Positions 7,077 through 15,464 of a DNA stretch of 31,090 nt are shown piece by piece. The notes under the pieces were generated by a model. That model saw nothing but the letters and a program-made list of their open reading frames with translations. It searched no databases and had not been told where the DNA came from. The DNA is taken from positions 1-31,090 of the forward strand of contig JANXRI010000289.1 of assembly GCA_025353085.1 (NCBI GenBank). Direction: 5' to 3'. A program made the position numbers and the translations under genes. This stretch comes from Betaproteobacteria bacterium. GTDB lineage: Bacteria > Pseudomonadota > Gammaproteobacteria > Burkholderiales > SG8-41. Each line of letters starts with the position of its first letter. The stretch's first letter is position 1.

Positions 7077-9080
7077 TTATTGCAGACCTTTCACCACCGA
7101 GACCACGTTCCCGACGGTAAAACCGAAAAACTTGAACAAGTCACCAGCGGGCGCCGACTCGCCGAAGCGGTCGATGCCGACGACGGCGCCAGCGCGCGAA
7201 TCGGCAGCGCCAACATATTTTCTCCAGCCATCCGTGACACCGGCTTCGACTGCAACGCGCGGAACGCCCGGTGGCAACACCGACGCGCGGTACGCCGCAT
7301 CCTGCGCATCGAACACTGAGGTGCATGGCATCGACACCACGCGCACCTTGACGCCTTCTTGTTGCAACTGTTCGCGCGCCGCCATTGCGAGCGGCACTTC
7401 AGAACCGGTGGCGATAATCACCGCGTGCGGCTTGCCGCCATCCGCTTCCGCGAGTACATAGCCGCCGCGCGCGATCGCGGCAATCTGGCCGGCCGAGCGC
7501 TTTTGAAATGCAACGTTCTGACGCGACAAGATAAAGGTGGTCGGCCCGTCTTTGCGCCGCAGCGCTTCACCCCAGCCGACGGCGCTTTCCACCGTATCGC
7601 ATGGGCGCCAGACCGACATGTTCGGAATCAGCCGCAGGCTCGCCGTCTGTTCGATCGCCTGATGCGTGGGGCCATCTTCGCCGAGTCCGATCGAGTCATG
7701 CGTGAACACAAAAATATTGCGCAATTTCATCAGTGCGGCCATGCGCAGCGCGTTGCGTGAATAATCGGAGAACGTGAGAAAGGTGCCCGTCTCGGGAATG
7801 AAGCCACCATGCAACGCGAGGCCATTGGTAATCGCTGCCATTGCAAATTCGCGCACCCCGAAATTCACGATATTGCCGGCGGCAGTGCGCGATACGACAT
7901 TGCTACCGGGCCAGTTAGTGAAAACGCTACCCATGAGATCAGCCGACCCGCCAATGAGTTCCGGCAGGATCGGCGCGAGTTGACTAAGCGCGAGCTGCGA
8001 AGCTTTGCGGGTGGCGACCGTTTCCCCTTTGGCGTTCGCCGCTGCGACGGCGCTTGCAAGGGCGCTTGCAAAATTTGCCGGTAGGTCGCCCGCCATACGG
8101 CGCTTGAATTCACGCGCAGGCGCCGGATGGACGGACGCGTAAGCCGCAAAGCGCGCGTCCCATTCTGTTTGGGCGGCGGCACCCGACGCCCGACGATCCC
8201 AATCGGTGTATATGGACTTCGGAATCTCGAACGCCGCATAGTTCCAGCCAATGGCCTGACGCGTCGCGACGACTTCATCGGCGCCCAAGGCTTCGCCATG
8301 CGCCTTGGCCGTGCCCGCGCGCGTGGGCGCACCTTTGCCGATTTGCGTTTTGCAGCAAATAAGGCTCGGCCGGTCCACTATCGCTTGCGAAGTTTTGAGC
8401 GCGGCATCGATCGCCGCCGGATCGTGGCCATCGACATTCGGCACGACATGCCAGCCGTATGCATCGAAGCGCTTGGGCGTGTCGTCGGTAAACCAGCCCT
8501 GTACCTGGCCATCAATCGAGATGCCGTTGTCGTCGTAAAACGCGATCAGTTTGCCCAGTCCCAGCGTTCCCGCGAGCGAGCACGCCTCGTGCGAAATGCC
8601 TTCCATCAAGCACCCATCGCCGAGAAACACGTACGTAAAATGGTCGACGATCCAATGTCCGGGCCGGTTGTATTCGGCGGCAAGCAATTTTTCGGCAAGC
8701 GCCATGCCCACCGCATTGCTGATTCCCTGTCCGAGCGGGCCGGTCGTGGTTTCTACGCCTGGCGTTATGCCCAGTTCCGGGTGGCCGGGGGTCTTCGAAT
8801 GTAATTGCCGAAAGCGCCGCAGATCGTCGATCGACAAATCGTAGCCCGTCAGATGCAGCAATGCGTATAGCAGCATCGAACCATGGCCCTTAGACAGCAC
8901 GAAGCGGTCGCGGTCCGGCCAATGCGGATTCGCCGGATTGTGTTTTAAGTGGTGACGCCACAACACTTCGGCGATTTCCGCCATGCCCATCGGCATGCCC
9001 GGATGGCCGGAATTGGCCTGCTGCACAGCGTCCATCGCGAGCGCGCGGATCGCGTTGCTGAGTTCTAGGCGGGAGCCCAT
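7077..9080 (-). CDS. tkt: Transketolase
   Basis: Thiamine-diphosphate enzyme moving two-carbon ketol units between sugar phosphates in the pentose phosphate (or Calvin) pathway. The 667-residue length is normal. Motifs: QQANSGHPGMPMGMAEIAEV near residue 20-38, GPLGQGISNAVGMA, and the TPP/metal motif GDGCLMEG...YDDNGIS. The central pyrimidine-domain segments are FGVREFAMAAITNGLALHGG and THDSIGLGEDGPTHQ, followed by the C-terminal domain with IATGSEVPLAMAA. The ATG at 9080 gives the usual LSNAIRALAMDAVQ N-terminus, but the only ribosome-site candidate (AAGG) is farther upstream than ideal. It heads the tkt-gap-pgk-pyk-fba run, 107 bp after ntrX. Confidence 0.97.
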   Translation of the reverse strand: MGSRLELSNAIRALAMDAVQQANSGHPGMPMGMAEIAEVLWRHHLKHNPANPHWPDRDRFVLSKGHGSMLLYALLHLTGYDLSIDDLRRFRQLHSKTPGHPELGITPGVETTTGPLGQGISNAVGMALAEKLLAAEYNRPGHWIVDHFTYVFLGDGCLMEGISHEACSLAGTLGLGKLIAFYDDNGISIDGQVQGWFTDDTPKRFDAYGWHVVPNVDGHDPAAIDAALKTSQAIVDRPSLICCKTQIGKGAPTRAGTAKAHGEALGADEVVATRQAIGWNYAAFEIPKSIYTDWDRRASGAAAQTEWDARFAAYASVHPAPAREFKRRMAGDLPANFASALASAVAAANAKGETVATRKASQLALSQLAPILPELIGGSADLMGSVFTNWPGSNVVSRTAAGNIVNFGVREFAMAAITNGLALHGGFIPETGTFLTFSDYSRNALRMAALMKLRNIFVFTHDSIGLGEDGPTHQAIEQTASLRLIPNMSVWRPCDTVESAVGWGEALRRKDGPTTFILSRQNVAFQKRSAGQIAAIARGGYVLAEADGGKPHAVIIATGSEVPLAMAAREQLQQEGVKVRVVSMPCTSVFDAQDAAYRASVLPPGVPRVAVEAGVTDGWRKYVGAADSRAGAVVGIDRFGESAPAGDLFKFFGFTVGNVVSVVKGLQ

Positions 9081-9143
9081 TGGAAAAGTTTACCTTGCGG
9101 AGAGCCGGGTGACGTGCGGGGAGGCACGATTATCTTAGAAACC

Positions 9144-9166
9144 GCCGCCTTTGGCTACGTGGCGGC
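9144..9166 (-). terminator. Candidate terminator hairpin after ntrX
   Basis: In the 107-bp gap between ntrX and tkt, GCCGCC (9144-9149) and GGCGGC (9161-9166) form a 6-bp GC stem with an 11-base loop. On the minus strand it is followed by GGTTTCTAAG, a short T-rich stretch. This is plausible as a weak intrinsic terminator for the def-to-ntrX chain; the tail is short, so read-through into tkt is possible. Confidence 0.35.
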
Positions 9167-9187
9167 GCCGGTTCTGCGCCTCTGCAG

Positions 9188-10468
9188 CTATTCTTCGGCG
9201 CGCCGCGCGAGCTTGATGCCCAGTTGCTTAAGCTTGCGATAAAGGTGCGTGCGTTCGAGACCGACGCTGTCGGCGACGCGGCTCATGTTGCCGCCTTCCT
9301 TGATGATGTGATGCTCGAAATAAACCCGTTCAAACGCATCGCGCGCTTCGCGCAGCGGCAAATCAAGCGGCATCGCGGACGGCACTACTGCCGGCTGCGC
9401 GCCGTAGGCAGGTAATGCCTGACTCACTTCATTGACGCCGATTTCCTCGCCGGTCGCCGTCAAGGCGAGCGTCCGTACGACGCTTTCGAGTTGATTCAGA
9501 TTGCCGGGCCAGTCATAGTTACGCAGTGCATTTAGGGCGGCGGTGCTGAAGTGCCGCGGCGGCACTTCCTTCGCTTCGATGGCGCGCAGTAAAAACAAAT
9601 TCGCGAGGTCGGGCACATCCTCACGATGTTGGCGCAGGTTCGGTACGTTAACTGTCACCGCCGCAATGACGGCATACAGCTTGGCGTCAAATCCGCCTTG
9701 CGCGACAAGTTCCGGCAGCGCGCGCGAAGTCGCGCAAATGAGCCGTGTGTTGTATTTTTCAAGCTTGCCAGCAATCAGCAGCAAGCCCTTTTGTTCCACG
9801 CGATTCAGGTCGCCGACTTCGGGCAGAAACAAAGTACCTTCGCGCGCCTGATTCAAAAGATCGAGCGGCGCCTCGGCGAGCGCGGCGAGATTCTCGGGCT
9901 CGACCCACGGTGCATTTGGTTTACCGGGTAGCGGATTCGGTTGATGCACGAATCTCGCGCAGAGTTCGGCGCCGCTGCCCGGTTCCGCCACCATCATCAG
10001 TGGCGACTTTAAGTTGGCAACGCGCTCGAGCCGCTGCTTCAGTTCTGTGACCACCGCCGCGCGCCCGAGCGTGGCGAGCATCAGTATCGGCTTCACCTGC
10101 GGCTCGCCGCGTTTCAATGCGCGGCCGACCGTTCCCAGAAGTTTTTGCAGCGCGATCGGCTTTTCGAGGAAATCGAAGGCGCCAATGCGCGTGGCTTCGA
10201 CCGCGGTATCGATCGTGCCATGGCCGGACATCATGACGACCGGCATAGTCAGCAGTCCCGCGCTTGCCCACTCTTTCAGCAACGTGATGCCATCGGTATC
10301 GGGCATCCAGATATCAAGCAACACCAGGTCGGGACGGCCCTGTGAGCGTTGGGCGCGGGCCTGCGCGGCATTTTCAGCCAGCCGCACTTGATAACCCTCA
10401 TCGCGCAGGATCTCCGACAAGAGCTCGCGAATTCCGACTTCATCATCAACGACTAAAATTTGCTGCAT
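9188..10468 (-). CDS. ntrX: NtrX-like response regulator with degenerate AAA+ domain
   Basis: 426 residues. An N-terminal receiver domain (1-120) has acidic pocket Asp8/Asp9, phospho-acceptor Asp52 in LVLLDIWMPDTDG, Ser81 and Lys103. A central region (about 135-350) resembles the sigma54-activator AAA+ fold. A C-terminal Fis-type helix-turn-helix (about 385-425) contains GGNMSRVADSVGLERTHLYRKLKQLGI. The central domain is damaged relative to the family. The Walker A position reads AEPGSGAELC with no GK, and Walker B reads GTLFLPEVGDL with Pro for the usual Asp. The GAFTGA loop that contacts sigma54 is absent, and the segment that should hold it is shortened. DNA binding and phosphorylation look intact, so it probably acts as an ATP-independent regulator. 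It lies 44 bp after its likely kinase partner ntrY. Confidence 0.85.
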   Translation of the reverse strand: MQQILVVDDEVGIRELLSEILRDEGYQVRLAENAAQARAQRSQGRPDLVLLDIWMPDTDGITLLKEWASAGLLTMPVVMMSGHGTIDTAVEATRIGAFDFLEKPIALQKLLGTVGRALKRGEPQVKPILMLATLGRAAVVTELKQRLERVANLKSPLMMVAEPGSGAELCARFVHQPNPLPGKPNAPWVEPENLAALAEAPLDLLNQAREGTLFLPEVGDLNRVEQKGLLLIAGKLEKYNTRLICATSRALPELVAQGGFDAKLYAVIAAVTVNVPNLRQHREDVPDLANLFLLRAIEAKEVPPRHFSTAALNALRNYDWPGNLNQLESVVRTLALTATGEEIGVNEVSQALPAYGAQPAVVPSAMPLDLPLREARDAFERVYFEHHIIKEGGNMSRVADSVGLERTHLYRKLKQLGIKLARRAEE

Positions 10469-10512
10469 AACTCCATCCAGCTATAGTTTCATTCCGTGTG
10501 GGCCAGGTTCAA

Positions 10513-12714
10513 TTAACCACGCGCCGCGGTCTTGACGGCCACGATTTGCACCGCACCGGCCGGGAAATTCAGCGTGACGCGCGCACCGTGCGGCGACACG
10601 TTCGCCACTTCTACGCTGCCACCATGCTCTTCGATGATTTTTTTCACGATCACCAGACCCAGTCCGGTGCCTTTGGGCTTGGTCGTCACATACGGCTCGA
10701 ACACGCGCTGCATCAGGTCCTGCGGAAACCCGCTGCCGTTATCGGCGATGGTCACGCGCATGCCGGTGGCGCGCGACTCCGTGCGCACGACGATCCGCGG
10801 ATTGTCCGCATCGGCGAGCGCATCCTCGGCATTCTGCAAAAGATTGTGGATGACCTGCCGCAACTGCGCGGGATCACCGACGATCCGCGGCAGATCAGGG
10901 GCGAGTTCGACTTGCAGCCGCCCGGCGAGCGACTCGTACAACATCAAAACCTCGCGCAGCAAATCATTGAAGTCGAGTTCCTGCCGGGTGGGTTCCGGCA
11001 TGCGCGCATACTGGCGGAAAGCCTCGACCATGTTCTTTAACGCGCTCACTTGGTTGACGATGGTTTGAGTGGACCGCTTTAACATGTCGGCGTCGGCAAG
11101 CCCAAGCTTGGCCGCGAGTTTGTGCTGCAATCGTTCAGCCGACAGCTGAATGGGCGTGAGCGGATTCTTGATTTCATGGGCGAGCCGGCGCGCAACTTCG
11201 GTCCACGCCGCATCGCGTTGCGCCTGCAATACGTGCGTGATGTCGTCGAACACGACGACGAAACCAGTGCCACTGCCCGCCGGCAGCCGCGTACCACGCA
11301 ACAGCAACATCTGGTTGCCACCTTTGCCGGGGCGCTCGACTTGCTTGGACCATTCGTTGCCGGCAGCGGTGTGAAACGCCGCGGCCACGTCGGCGGCGAG
11401 CTCCTTCAATGCCGGGATGCGCTCATGCCAGTGGGCGAGTTCAATGCCGCTGATCTGCGAGAAGTCGGCGTCGAGAATCGCGCAGGCGCTGTGATTGAAC
11501 GAGCGCAAGCGCAACGATTCGTCGAATGCGAGCACGCCCGCCGACAAGTTCGCCAGGATGCTTTGCACGTAAGTGTGCGCGTCGGTCAACTGTGCCTGAT
11601 TGCGCTCGGCGGTCGCGCGCGCGTCCGCCAATTGCTGCCGCATCGTGTTGAACGATTGCGTGAGCACACCGAATTCGTCGCTGCTCGCGACCGTATCGCG
11701 CTGACTAAAGTCACCTTGGGCGACCGCGCGTGTGCCTTCGACCAGAAAACTCAGCGGCGCAGACAACCGCTCGCTGAGAACGACTGCAAGTGACATCGCG
11801 GTCAGCAGCGCGAGCAGCAGCGTGAGCGTTAAAGTGATTCCGTACAAACGCTTCAAGCCGAGCCGCGCGAGCAACAACTCCTGGTATTCGCGCTGGCCGG
11901 TTTGCACGATCTCGGCGTCGAGCGCGAGTTGCTCGGGCACGCGCTGCAAAAGTTGCAGCACGCGCATGTCCTCGCTGAGACTGATGGTGTTCACCGCCAC
12001 CAGCACGCGCAAATACAGGCCCTTGTCCGGGATCGCTTCGACTGCGCTATAGACCTGTTGCTGGCGCAGTTGCCGCAGCACATTCTGCCCGGGCAGGTCC
12101 GGCATCAGGCCGGTTCGTTCGCTGCCCGCATACACAATGATTTTGCCGCGCGGCGTGAATAAGGTGGCTTCCTGCACCCCGGCCTGCTCGCGCAACATAT
12201 TAAGCCCCGCGAAATGTTCGGCCGCCGGCCGCACCGACAGCGATGCGGCCATGATGTCCGCTTTCTTGCGCAGATCCCGAAGCAGGTTGTCGAGGGTAGT
12301 GCGTCCCAGGTTAAGCCCGCCTTCGAGCGCCTTTTCGACCCGCACGTCAAACCACGACTCAATACTGCGCGAGACGAACTGGACGGACACACCATAGACG
12401 AGCGCGCCCGGGAGCACTGCCACGAGCGCGAAGAACAGAACGAGGCGCAGGGTAAGCTTGGCGCCGAACACGCCGGCCTTGAGCTTCCGGCGCAGCGCAT
12501 ACAACTGATAACCGAGCAGCGCCGCGAGGCAGACGGCAAGGCCGCCGTTCAATGCGAGCAACGTCGGATAGTGTTGTGCAAACAGCGTGGTGTTGGCGCT
12601 GGCTGTTGCGAGCAGATACAGCGTGACCGCACCGACGACCGCGCACACGATCAGCAAATACTTGACCGCCGCGCTGCCAAACGCCATGCGGATGCCTGCG
12701 ACACCCGGGGTCAT
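10513..12714 (-). CDS. ntrY: NtrY-like membrane sensor histidine kinase
   Basis: From the ATG at 12714 the protein has 733 residues. Membrane segments lie near 18-37, 52-72 and 88-113, then an extracytoplasmic region (about 114-288), and a further membrane segment (289-313). A HAMP domain follows (about 314-370, GDFSQRDTVASSDEFGVLTQSFNTM), then a PAS-like domain (375-495). The dimerisation domain has phospho-acceptor His513 in RRLAHEIKNPLTPIQ. The ATPase domain carries the N box IHNLLQNAEDAL, DNGSGFP and GTGLGLVIVKKII. It should autophosphorylate and pass phosphate to the adjacent NtrX. The start at 12714 is chosen because its ATG overlaps the TGA of the DUF4390 gene (ATGA), with GGAG upstream. 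A longer reading from 12738 is possible. NtrYX systems are tied to nitrogen, redox and envelope control in other proteobacteria; the signal here is unknown. Confidence 0.9.
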   Translation of the reverse strand: MTPGVAGIRMAFGSAAVKYLLIVCAVVGAVTLYLLATASANTTLFAQHYPTLLALNGGLAVCLAALLGYQLYALRRKLKAGVFGAKLTLRLVLFFALVAVLPGALVYGVSVQFVSRSIESWFDVRVEKALEGGLNLGRTTLDNLLRDLRKKADIMAASLSVRPAAEHFAGLNMLREQAGVQEATLFTPRGKIIVYAGSERTGLMPDLPGQNVLRQLRQQQVYSAVEAIPDKGLYLRVLVAVNTISLSEDMRVLQLLQRVPEQLALDAEIVQTGQREYQELLLARLGLKRLYGITLTLTLLLALLTAMSLAVVLSERLSAPLSFLVEGTRAVAQGDFSQRDTVASSDEFGVLTQSFNTMRQQLADARATAERNQAQLTDAHTYVQSILANLSAGVLAFDESLRLRSFNHSACAILDADFSQISGIELAHWHERIPALKELAADVAAAFHTAAGNEWSKQVERPGKGGNQMLLLRGTRLPAGSGTGFVVVFDDITHVLQAQRDAAWTEVARRLAHEIKNPLTPIQLSAERLQHKLAAKLGLADADMLKRSTQTIVNQVSALKNMVEAFRQYARMPEPTRQELDFNDLLREVLMLYESLAGRLQVELAPDLPRIVGDPAQLRQVIHNLLQNAEDALADADNPRIVVRTESRATGMRVTIADNGSGFPQDLMQRVFEPYVTTKPKGTGLGLVIVKKIIEEHGGSVEVANVSPHGARVTLNFPAGAVQIVAVKTAARG

Positions 12715-13292
12715 GGCGTCACACTCCAGCGGTGCCATTCGGAGCCGAAATTCCAGTCGCGCGAGGCGAGCGCATTCAATTGAAAAGGTTTAGGCAATTG
12801 CGACACGTCCAAACGCATGCGCACGCCGGCGGTATACGTGTTGCCTTTGTCGAGCATGCCGGACTCCAGCACCTGGCGGCGGCGCACTCGCGAGAGGAAA
12901 TCGAGCGCTTCGGACAGCGAGCCGAAATTCTGAAACAACGCACCGAGGCCAAGCCGGTACTGGCGGGTTAATGCGTTGTATGCGAGCCGATACTGTTGTT
13001 GGTTGTAGAGAACTTTCTCATTCAACCAATACCAACGCGGCCGTATGACCTCAAACTCGAGCAGGAAATACAATGGCACGCCCTTGTTGAGCGCCTCTTC
13101 GAGCGTGGTATTGAGCGCAATTTCGAAGTCAGCCTCGAGAAAATAACCTTCCTCCCCGGCCACGAGCGCGGCGTTGCGCACGTCGATGCCCTCAGCTTGC
13201 GCAGCGGCACCCACCACCAGCGCGAGTGTGCAGGCAAGCAGCGTGAACAGCCGGCTAAGTTTTTTGGAGCAGCGCGTAAAAAAAACCGTCAT
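12711..13292 (-). CDS. DUF4390 secreted protein of the rsmB-ntrY cluster
   Basis: From the ATG at 13292 the product has 193 residues. It has a basic N-terminus and a hydrophobic core (SRLFTLLACTLALVVGAAAQA), followed by a likely signal-peptidase site after AQA, so it is probably periplasmic or envelope-associated. The mature part matches the DUF4390 pattern: a two-stranded region with LEADFEIALNTTLEEALNKGVPLYFLLEFEV, the WYWLNEKV segment, YRLAYNALTRQYRL and RRRQVLESGMLDKG, and a C-terminal DWNFGSEW. No catalytic motif is visible and function is unknown. It overlaps the end of rsmB by 38 bp and the ntrY start by 4 bp (ATGA). That tight position suggests it is made with NtrY and might assist or modulate its extracytoplasmic sensing; this is inference from position only. 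Confidence 0.8.
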   Translation of the reverse strand: MTVFFTRCSKKLSRLFTLLACTLALVVGAAAQAEGIDVRNAALVAGEEGYFLEADFEIALNTTLEEALNKGVPLYFLLEFEVIRPRWYWLNEKVLYNQQQYRLAYNALTRQYRLGLGALFQNFGSLSEALDFLSRVRRRQVLESGMLDKGNTYTAGVRMRLDVSQLPKPFQLNALASRDWNFGSEWHRWSVTP

Positions 13293-14538
13293 GCTCGCTA
13301 TCAGGCAGCAACTGGCCGTCCGGTGTTCTGTCCAAGGCATGCACCCCGCTTAATGGCAGCTGTTTGGCGTCGGCGTGCCGCACCAGAAAATCGGCTACCT
13401 GCAGTGAGTTCTCTTCCTGGAAAATCGAGCACGTTGTATATAACAATTTACCACCACTGGCCAGCAATCGCCACAGACTATCGAGCATAAGTTGCTGTTG
13501 TTTCACGAATTGCGGGATGTCGCTCATGCGCCTCAGCCACTTGATGTCAGGATGACGGCGCACCACGCCCGACGCAGTGCACGGCAAGTCGGCGAGGATG
13601 CGCTCGAACGGCGTGCGATCCCACCACGCGTCAATATTGATAACATCGGCGCTCAACAGCGCGGCATTTAGACTGAGCCGCGACAGATTTTGCTGGACCC
13701 GCGCGAGCCGGGTGGCGTCATGGTCGACTGCGGTCAACTCGAGATCAGCGATTTCCAGCAGATGCGTGGTTTTACCGCCGGGCGCGGCACACGCATCCAA
13801 TACGCGCATGCCCGCCCGTGCGTCAAGGAGCGGAGCGGCGCATTGCGCAGCAGCATCCTGCACGGACACCAGGCCCTCGGCAAAGCCCGGCAGCCGCTCG
13901 ACCGGCATTGCGCGCCCGAGCGTGACGCCATCTTCGCCGATAGCATTGGCAGCAATATCGTTTTTTGTGAGCAGTTCGAGGTAGCCATCGCGCGTCGTGC
14001 GGCGACGATTCACGCGTAGGGTCAGCGGCGGATGCAGATTGCCCGCAACAAGAATAGCCGCGAAATTGCTTGGATATTGCTTGCGCAATTTGTCGATCCA
14101 CCATTGAGGATAAGCATAGCGGCCGCTGTCCGTCCCCGCTGCTTTGGCCAGCAGCGCCTCGCGCTTGCGCAAAAAATTGCGCAGCACTGCATTGATCAGG
14201 CCGGCCGCTTGCGGCTTGCCGAGCGCCGCTGCACATTGAACGGCGTGATCGACGATCGCATACGGCGCCGCGCGCGTGTATTGCAACTGATAGAGCGCGA
14301 CTAACAGCAGCCAGCGCAACGCGTCATCCTGCAGAGTTTTGGTCAGAAGCTGGGCAAGGATGGCGTCGAGCTGGCCGCCGAAGCGCAAGGTGCCATAGCA
14401 TAAATCGGTGATGGTGGAGCGTTGCTGCGAACTTAGCTGCGGGTGGCGCGGCCACAATTCGGCGAGCGCCAAATTCAGATTGCGGCCGCCGGCAACCGTG
14501 GCGACCGTAGCGCAGGCAAGCCGCTGAATTTCTAGCAC
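13255..14538 (-). CDS. rsmB: 16S rRNA (cytosine-967-C5)-methyltransferase RsmB
   Basis: Methylates C967 of 16S rRNA with S-adenosylmethionine. 427 residues. The N-terminal NusB-like RNA-binding domain (about 1-140) includes LCYGTLRFGGQLDAIL and PYAIVDHAVQCAAALGKPQAAGLINAVLRNFLR. The methyltransferase domain has the SAM motif VLDACAAPGGKTTHLLEI, ADLPCTASGVVRRHPDIKWLR with one conserved cysteine, and LLYTTCSIFQEENSLQV with the other (the two cysteines used by RNA C5-methyltransferases). The start is a GTG at 14538, 21 bp after htpX; it gives a normal N-terminus though no strong ribosome site is visible. The 3' end overlaps the signal-peptide region of the DUF4390 gene. Confidence 0.95.
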   Translation of the reverse strand: MLEIQRLACATVATVAGGRNLNLALAELWPRHPQLSSQQRSTITDLCYGTLRFGGQLDAILAQLLTKTLQDDALRWLLLVALYQLQYTRAAPYAIVDHAVQCAAALGKPQAAGLINAVLRNFLRKREALLAKAAGTDSGRYAYPQWWIDKLRKQYPSNFAAILVAGNLHPPLTLRVNRRRTTRDGYLELLTKNDIAANAIGEDGVTLGRAMPVERLPGFAEGLVSVQDAAAQCAAPLLDARAGMRVLDACAAPGGKTTHLLEIADLELTAVDHDATRLARVQQNLSRLSLNAALLSADVINIDAWWDRTPFERILADLPCTASGVVRRHPDIKWLRRMSDIPQFVKQQQLMLDSLWRLLASGGKLLYTTCSIFQEENSLQVADFLVRHADAKQLPLSGVHALDRTPDGQLLPDSEHDGFFYALLQKT

Positions 14539-14559
14539 CGCTTGCCGCGCGCGTTACTG

Positions 14560-15399
14560 TCAGCGCGCCATCGCGAGCAGGCGGGCGATACGCTCGGCGG
14601 TTGCCGGGTGGGTGCTGAACAATCCGGCGATACCGCCGGCGGTTAACGGATTGATGATCATCACGTGGGCGGTTTCCGGGTGTTGCTCGGCGGCCGCCAT
14701 CGGCACGCCCTTCGCATATCGCTCCATTTTTTGCAGCGCCGCCGCGAGCGCTTGCGGGTCACCCGAAATCTCGGCGCCGCCGCTGTCAGCGCCGAACTCG
14801 CGCGCGCGTGAAATGGCGAGCTGGATCAGCATCGCGGCAATCGGCGCCAGGATCATCACGATCATCGCGACCACCGGATTGGGCCGGTCGCCGCCGCGGC
14901 CGCCGAACAGAAATCCGAAGTGTGCGATTGACGAAATTGCACCGGCCATCGTCGCCGCAATGGTGGAGGTCAAAATGTCGCGGTGTTTGACATGGGCGAG
15001 TTCATGCGCCATCACGCCGCGCAATTCGCGCGCGTTTAGCAGCTGCAGAATGCCAGTCGTGGCCGCCACTGCGGCGTGCTGCGGGTTGCGTCCGGTAGCG
15101 AACGCGTTCGGCTGCGCTTCGTCTATTAAATAAACTTTCGGCATCGGCAATCCCGCACGGCCGGCGAGTTCACGCACGACACCGTAATATTCCGGCGCGC
15201 TCGCCGCATCGACTTCGCGCGCGCCATACATGCCGAGCACCATTTTGTCGGAGAACCAATACGCGAAGAAATTCATCGCGCCACCCAATAGCAGTGCAAC
15301 GAGCATGCCTTCGGCGCCGCCTAAAGTAGCACCGACGGTGCCAAACAGCGCCACTACGGCTGCCATCAGCAAAGTTGTTCTGAACCAGTTACTCATCAT
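14560..15399 (-). CDS. htpX: Membrane zinc metalloprotease HtpX
   Basis: Inner-membrane M48-family protease involved in removing damaged membrane proteins. 279 residues, close to the E. coli length. Two N-terminal membrane segments (about 7-25 and 30-48) precede the catalytic domain. The zinc motif is AHELAHVKHRD with His132, Glu133 and His136. The third ligand lies in SRAREFGADSGGAEISGDP near residue 201. Further membrane segments flank it (about 145-165 and 177-195). NPLTAGGIAGLFSTHPATAERIARL ends the protein as in other HtpX proteins. AAGGA lies 6 bases before the ATG at 15399; the next codon is also ATG. It is placed between fmt and rsmB, 65 bp after fmt, as in other betaproteobacteria. 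Confidence 0.95.
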   Translation of the reverse strand: MMSNWFRTTLLMAAVVALFGTVGATLGGAEGMLVALLLGGAMNFFAYWFSDKMVLGMYGAREVDAASAPEYYGVVRELAGRAGLPMPKVYLIDEAQPNAFATGRNPQHAAVAATTGILQLLNARELRGVMAHELAHVKHRDILTSTIAATMAGAISSIAHFGFLFGGRGGDRPNPVVAMIVMILAPIAAMLIQLAISRAREFGADSGGAEISGDPQALAAALQKMERYAKGVPMAAAEQHPETAHVMIINPLTAGGIAGLFSTHPATAERIARLLAMAR

Positions 15400-15464
15400 T
15401 GATTTTCCTTTCGCGGCGATGAATTGTTCTCCGCGTCAATAACATATGCATGATAGTCGCTATT

